A DNA stretch of 64,000 bases from Eopsaltria australis. Lineage: Eukaryota > Chordata > Aves > Passeriformes > Petroicidae. Each line of letters opens with the position of its first letter. The stretch's first letter is position 1. The stretch covers positions 1-64,000 of the forward strand of contig JAVTVJ010001768.1 of the NCBI GenBank assembly GCA_034509425.1, in the 5' to 3' direction. Below the pieces are notes generated by a model. It worked only from the letters and a program-made list of their open reading frames with translations. It was not told the origin of the DNA and did no database searches. Both the position numbers and the translations under genes were made by a program. Of this stretch, positions 60,429 through 64,000 are shown in pieces.

Positions 60429-60790
60429 TGTCAGCTCCTGCTCTCCCATTTGGGTCAGACACAGCAATTCCTCTCCAGGCCTGGCAATCAAGGACACCTG
60501 GCTGTCTCAGGCCCTGAGAAATGGAAACAAAGTGACTTTGCAGGGAGCAAACTTGGGGTAAATGACTTCATTACCTGAAACTGTAATTGCAAGATGAACC
60601 CCCAATATGCAAATGGACCAAACTTATAAAAGTGTGAAAACCCATGAGCTGCTGTCCATTTTTGGGTGTAGCCCCTGGGGGGCTTCTTCTGCCCTAAATG
60701 TACCTGAAAGCCCTTCAATAAATAGAACTGCTTTTTATTCCCTTCATTCTGTCTGGCCTCTGTTTTTTGGGTAGTCCTGAAAAGGCATCA
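60429..60790 (+). mobile_element. Short LTR-like element, unit 4
   Basis: Counterpart of 15,776-16,138. The 60,791-61,081 remainder is non-coding. Confidence 0.5.
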
Positions 60791-61081
60791 CCCCCACTTG
60801 CAGTGGCTGCTTTGGCCCCTGCCCAGCCTGGGCCACCAAGTTTCACCCACTTCTGTCCCAAGGCAGTGACACAGACCCACAGCAAGGATGGCTCTGGGAG
60901 ATCAGGGCCCACCAAACACCCTCCTGCTGCTGGGGACAGTCTGAGGCACGGGCAGGAGGGGGCAGAACCACCCCAGAACTGGAGCAATTCACCCCATTTG
61001 CATTTATGTTAATTTAGGAATTATGTTGAAAGGAACGAGGGACTTTTCTTTACAAACAAACTGTGGGTTTGCTGGTGGATG

Positions 61082-62623
61082 TTTTAAGGATTGATATGTA
61101 GGTGAACCAATTAAAAAGTTGATTTGCCTTTGCGGAAAAAACTATATATAAGTAGAAACTTTTTGAAGTTCTTTTTCTTTTTGGACCTGCTGCTGTGGAG
61201 AGAGGAGCATCTCCTGCTTCTCCCGCTGATAAGGCCCCAGCCCCCACCTCCTTCCAAGGAGGGATGGGGGGGGAAGAGAGGTTTTATGGCAGCCGTGCCG
61301 CTGCAGCCGGGAATGGGGGAGGAAACAGCTGGAATTTTTAGCAGATCCAGCTCAGCCGGTGTGTCAGCTACACGGGACAGGGCCAGGCCCCTGCTCCGGG
61401 CCAGGCAAGGACTGGGCCGCACTCCATCCAGCTCGGGCCAGGCCCTGCCCTGTCACCCCGGGCCCAGATGGCCCCAGCAGGCCGAGCCAGCTCCGCAGAG
61501 CCAGGCACAGAGACTCTGAGAGCTTCTGCCATCCAGCTCGGACCTTTCTGAGCCAAGCACAGAGACTCTGAGAGCTTCTGCCATCCAGCTCGGACCTTTC
61601 TGAGCCAAGCACAGAGACTCTGAGAGCTTCTGCCATCCAGCTCGGGCCTGTTCAAACAGCCCGGCAGAGAGCACGGGATCCTCACACTGCCAAAAAGAGA
61701 AAGACAGAGATTAACTCTATCCATGCCTGGACTCAACTTACAGACACCCATCCTTCCTCGCAAAGAGAAGAACAAGTGAGGACATCTACAGAAATGCAAC
61801 ATAAAGACTTTACAGTCAGTGAGGAAAGCAGAACTGATACCTACACGGAGGTGCATGAGACGTGCTTCAAGAGTGAAGCTAAAAACACTTCTAGAGAACC
61901 ATAGTTGAAGACTGAGCAGATAAATTCTCTGTAATATATGAAGATATAGTCCAAAAAGGGAATATGAAGTTCTTATTGCAGCCAATAAACTAAAATACCT
62001 GGGTAAAGACAAGGAAGTGTTGAAAAAGTACAGCCTGATGAGAAACTGGAACCAAGAGAGAGGAGAGGCTGTAACCCAGAGCCCTGGTCCCGGGGGGAAT
62101 GCCAGAGAACCTGAGTTGTCAGGAGAGCCTGTGTTACTAAGCACAAAAGAAAGGATTTTCTTTGTTGCTACCATTAAACTGTGCATCCTTAAAACAAGTA
62201 CCCCATAGACTGTTCAGAACCCACCGTAGTGGCTGTGGGAAGGCTACTAGTGTAAGAAAGATCCACCATTAAGCTAGGCTTTGCTCCAGGCGGCGGCTCA
62301 TAATGAAGCAGAAGACCCATAAAAACTGTATTTTTCTTACAGAAAATCCATGGTGTCAACAAAAAAGACTTCTCTCCCTAAATGAACTGGAACAAGAGCT
62401 ATTTCTGAAGTAGTAAACTGACTGGAAGGTGAAGTGTTGTCTTTTGTATATTGTCAGAGAGAATGAAATAGAGAAGTGAGAGAAAGAGAAGTAGTCTGAA
62501 GAGTTTGTTCTAGTTTTTCTTTTTTTTTCTCTTTCCCTTTGTCTTAAGTAGATGAATAAAGTTTCTTTGTACTTTATAAAGTTTGAGCCTGCTTTGCCTA
62601 CTCCTAATCCTCATCTCACAACA
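61082..62623 (+). mobile_element. LTR-like element, type b, unit 5
   Basis: Has TATATATAAG near 61,145, the type b segment at about 61,888-62,058, and AATAAAG near 62,554. Confidence 0.45.
61505..61645. repeat. 52-bp minisatellite, three copies
   Basis: Copies start at 61,505, 61,557 and 61,609. Confidence 0.95.
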
Positions 62624-63269
62624 AACAAGCAAGTAATTTCAGTAAGTGTACTAGCATTTAACCACAAACCTGAACCACTACAGTGGGATTATCTGTGCTC
62701 ATGAGGCAATTCTTTCCCCATCCAGAGGATGACAGCCTGAGCTCAGATATTCAACTGTGCTTTAAGCTTCTTCACCAAATCTCTCTGTTCTCCATGACTG
62801 TTGGGTGTATATTTTTGGGCATGTCACCAGAGTCTTACATTCCCTTTAGAGTGACCCCGCATTGATTTTAGAGAAAACATGCATGGTTTCTTTGGCCATG
62901 GAATAGACATTGACACATGCAGTATGATCAAGTTTCTTGTCCTGCTCCAAGCCCTGGCAGAGCTGATCAACATTTAGCAAGGTTTGTCACAAGTTGCTAC
63001 AGTGGGAAAGCAACTTAGGAAAATTCCTGAAGCTTTAAGTTTTGCTCAAAACAACTGTAATCAACCTGGAGATGCTTCAGTGGTCTCAGACCTGGAAGAG
63101 AGGTTTATTGCTGAAGCTGGACACAAGGAATGCACAATTTATGAACCACAAGGTCATCATGCAGAAGCCTGGGATAAAGAGGAAACTAAGACAGACAATT
63201 CAGCAATAGTACTGTAATCCCATTGTCCTGCCTACAGAGTTAATGTCTTCTCAGTCGCTCTTCCAGTGC

Positions 63270-63783
63270 TGTGGTTTGGATTTGGAATGAGAATGGTGTT
63301 GAGAACACCATGTTGAGAAGGTTTGGGTTTTGCCAAGTCGTGTTTATCCTGAGTCAAGGACTTTGTTTTTCCTTGTCTCCTGCTCTGCCAGTGGGAGGAT
63401 CCCAAAAGAACCTGCCAGGGAGCACAGCTGGCACAGGGGACCTAAACTGACCAAAGGGACATTTCACACCACAGAACATCATGCCTGGGATATAAACTGG
63501 GAGGAATTGCCCAGAAGGGCAGCTGATCTTGCCTGGGGAAGGAGGCTCTGGCATCAGTCCCCAATGGTGTGCAATTGCATCACTTGTTTGGTTCCTTCTC
63601 ATTATCATTATTCATTACTACTATTGTTGTATTTTATTTCTTTTCAATTATTAAACTGTTCTTAATTTGACACACAAGTTTTACTTCAAATCTGCTCCCC
63701 ATTCCACCAGTGTGGGGGGGGAGGAAGAGGTGGTTGAGCAAGCAGCTGCATGGTGCTTAATTTCCATCTTGGTTTCAACCACA
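63270..63783 (+). mobile_element. Avian ERVL-type solo LTR, unit 5
   Basis: Positional counterpart of 7,459-7,972. The remaining 63,784-64,000 is the non-coding 3' intergenic stretch. Confidence 0.75.
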
Positions 63784-64000
63784 ATACCTCTCTCTGTCTG
63801 GGGAAGAGATAATAAAAAGAGACTGAAAACGTGGACTAATTAGCACGAGAAGCAAGAAGTCAATAAGAAGAAAGAAGCAATAGAAGACAGAACACTAATT
63901 AATGAAGAGCATGATGCAATTCATAGCCAATGAACGTTCATTTCTTTGTTTGCTAAAATGTAGAAATAGTGCAAAGTTCTGAAAGTGTGTCTGCATGTTT

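Larger units (their letters stand above)
49784..61081. repeat. Tandem unit 4 (11,298 bp)
   Basis: Complete unit. Type b at its left LTR, almost identical to unit 3 from about 51,250 to the end, with a near-constant offset of 11,295-11,296 bases over the gene. Confidence 0.95.
61082..64000. repeat. Tandem unit 5, cut by the window end
   Basis: Starts at the same TTTTAAGGATTGATATG motif as unit 4 and runs to the window edge before any USP42-like exon would appear. It has a 12-bp deletion near 62,672 (AAGCAAACTGA absent) relative to the other units. Confidence 0.95.

Noticed and set aside
50070..62186. Minus-strand frames of 272 codons at 50,070-50,888 and 61,368-62,186 as protein-coding genes
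   Set aside because: They exist because the 52-bp repeat has no stop in any minus phase. They overlap an LTR-like element, change length with repeat number, and are not conserved in units 1 and 3.

Overview
The window is vertebrate nuclear DNA, almost certainly avian and probably passerine. The evidence is CR1 retrotransposon tails in antisense orientation, an avian ERVL-type LTR repeated in every unit, a provirus whose transmembrane envelope is of the avian alpharetrovirus type, an intact class II olfactory receptor, and spliced genes with GT-AG introns. Nothing bacterial was seen: no operons, tRNA, rRNA or CRISPR.

The window is a nested tandem duplication. A large segment of about 33.2 kb begins at the window edge and starts again at 33,224. 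Each copy opens with an olfactory-receptor block (1-5,366 and 33,224-38,601). Each block is followed by tandem units of about 11.1-11.3 kb: unit 1 at 5,367-16,430, unit 2 at 16,431-21,436 (cut short), unit 3 at 38,602-49,783, unit 4 at 49,784-61,081 and unit 5 at 61,082-64,000 (running off the window). Every complete unit carries one minus-strand USP42-like deubiquitinase gene. By hand splicing I recover an uninterrupted 11-exon frame of 519 codons in unit 1 and 521 codons in units 3 and 4, with the Cys, His and Asp active-site residues and two CxxC zinc pairs. Unit 2 keeps only the last two exons.

Unit 2 ends exactly at the outer edge of an LTR. A 5.2 kb minus-strand provirus (21,437-26,639) follows, with gag and env remnants, two LTRs, a primer-binding site and a polypurine tract, but no pol. 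No target-site duplication flanks it, and the sequence on its right is unrelated to the interrupted unit, so it marks a rearrangement or assembly breakpoint. A single-copy spacer (26,640-33,223) with degenerate CR1 pieces and no recognised gene separates the provirus from the second olfactory-receptor block.

The olfactory receptor is intact in copy 2 and frameshifted in copy 1. Unit boundaries fall inside an LTR-like element that carries a TATA box, a poly(A) signal and a 52-bp minisatellite, which suggests LTR-LTR recombination as the origin of the array. Different parts of the units group differently, which points to conversion or unequal exchange among copies. All family assignments come from reading motifs by eye, and no database search was possible.
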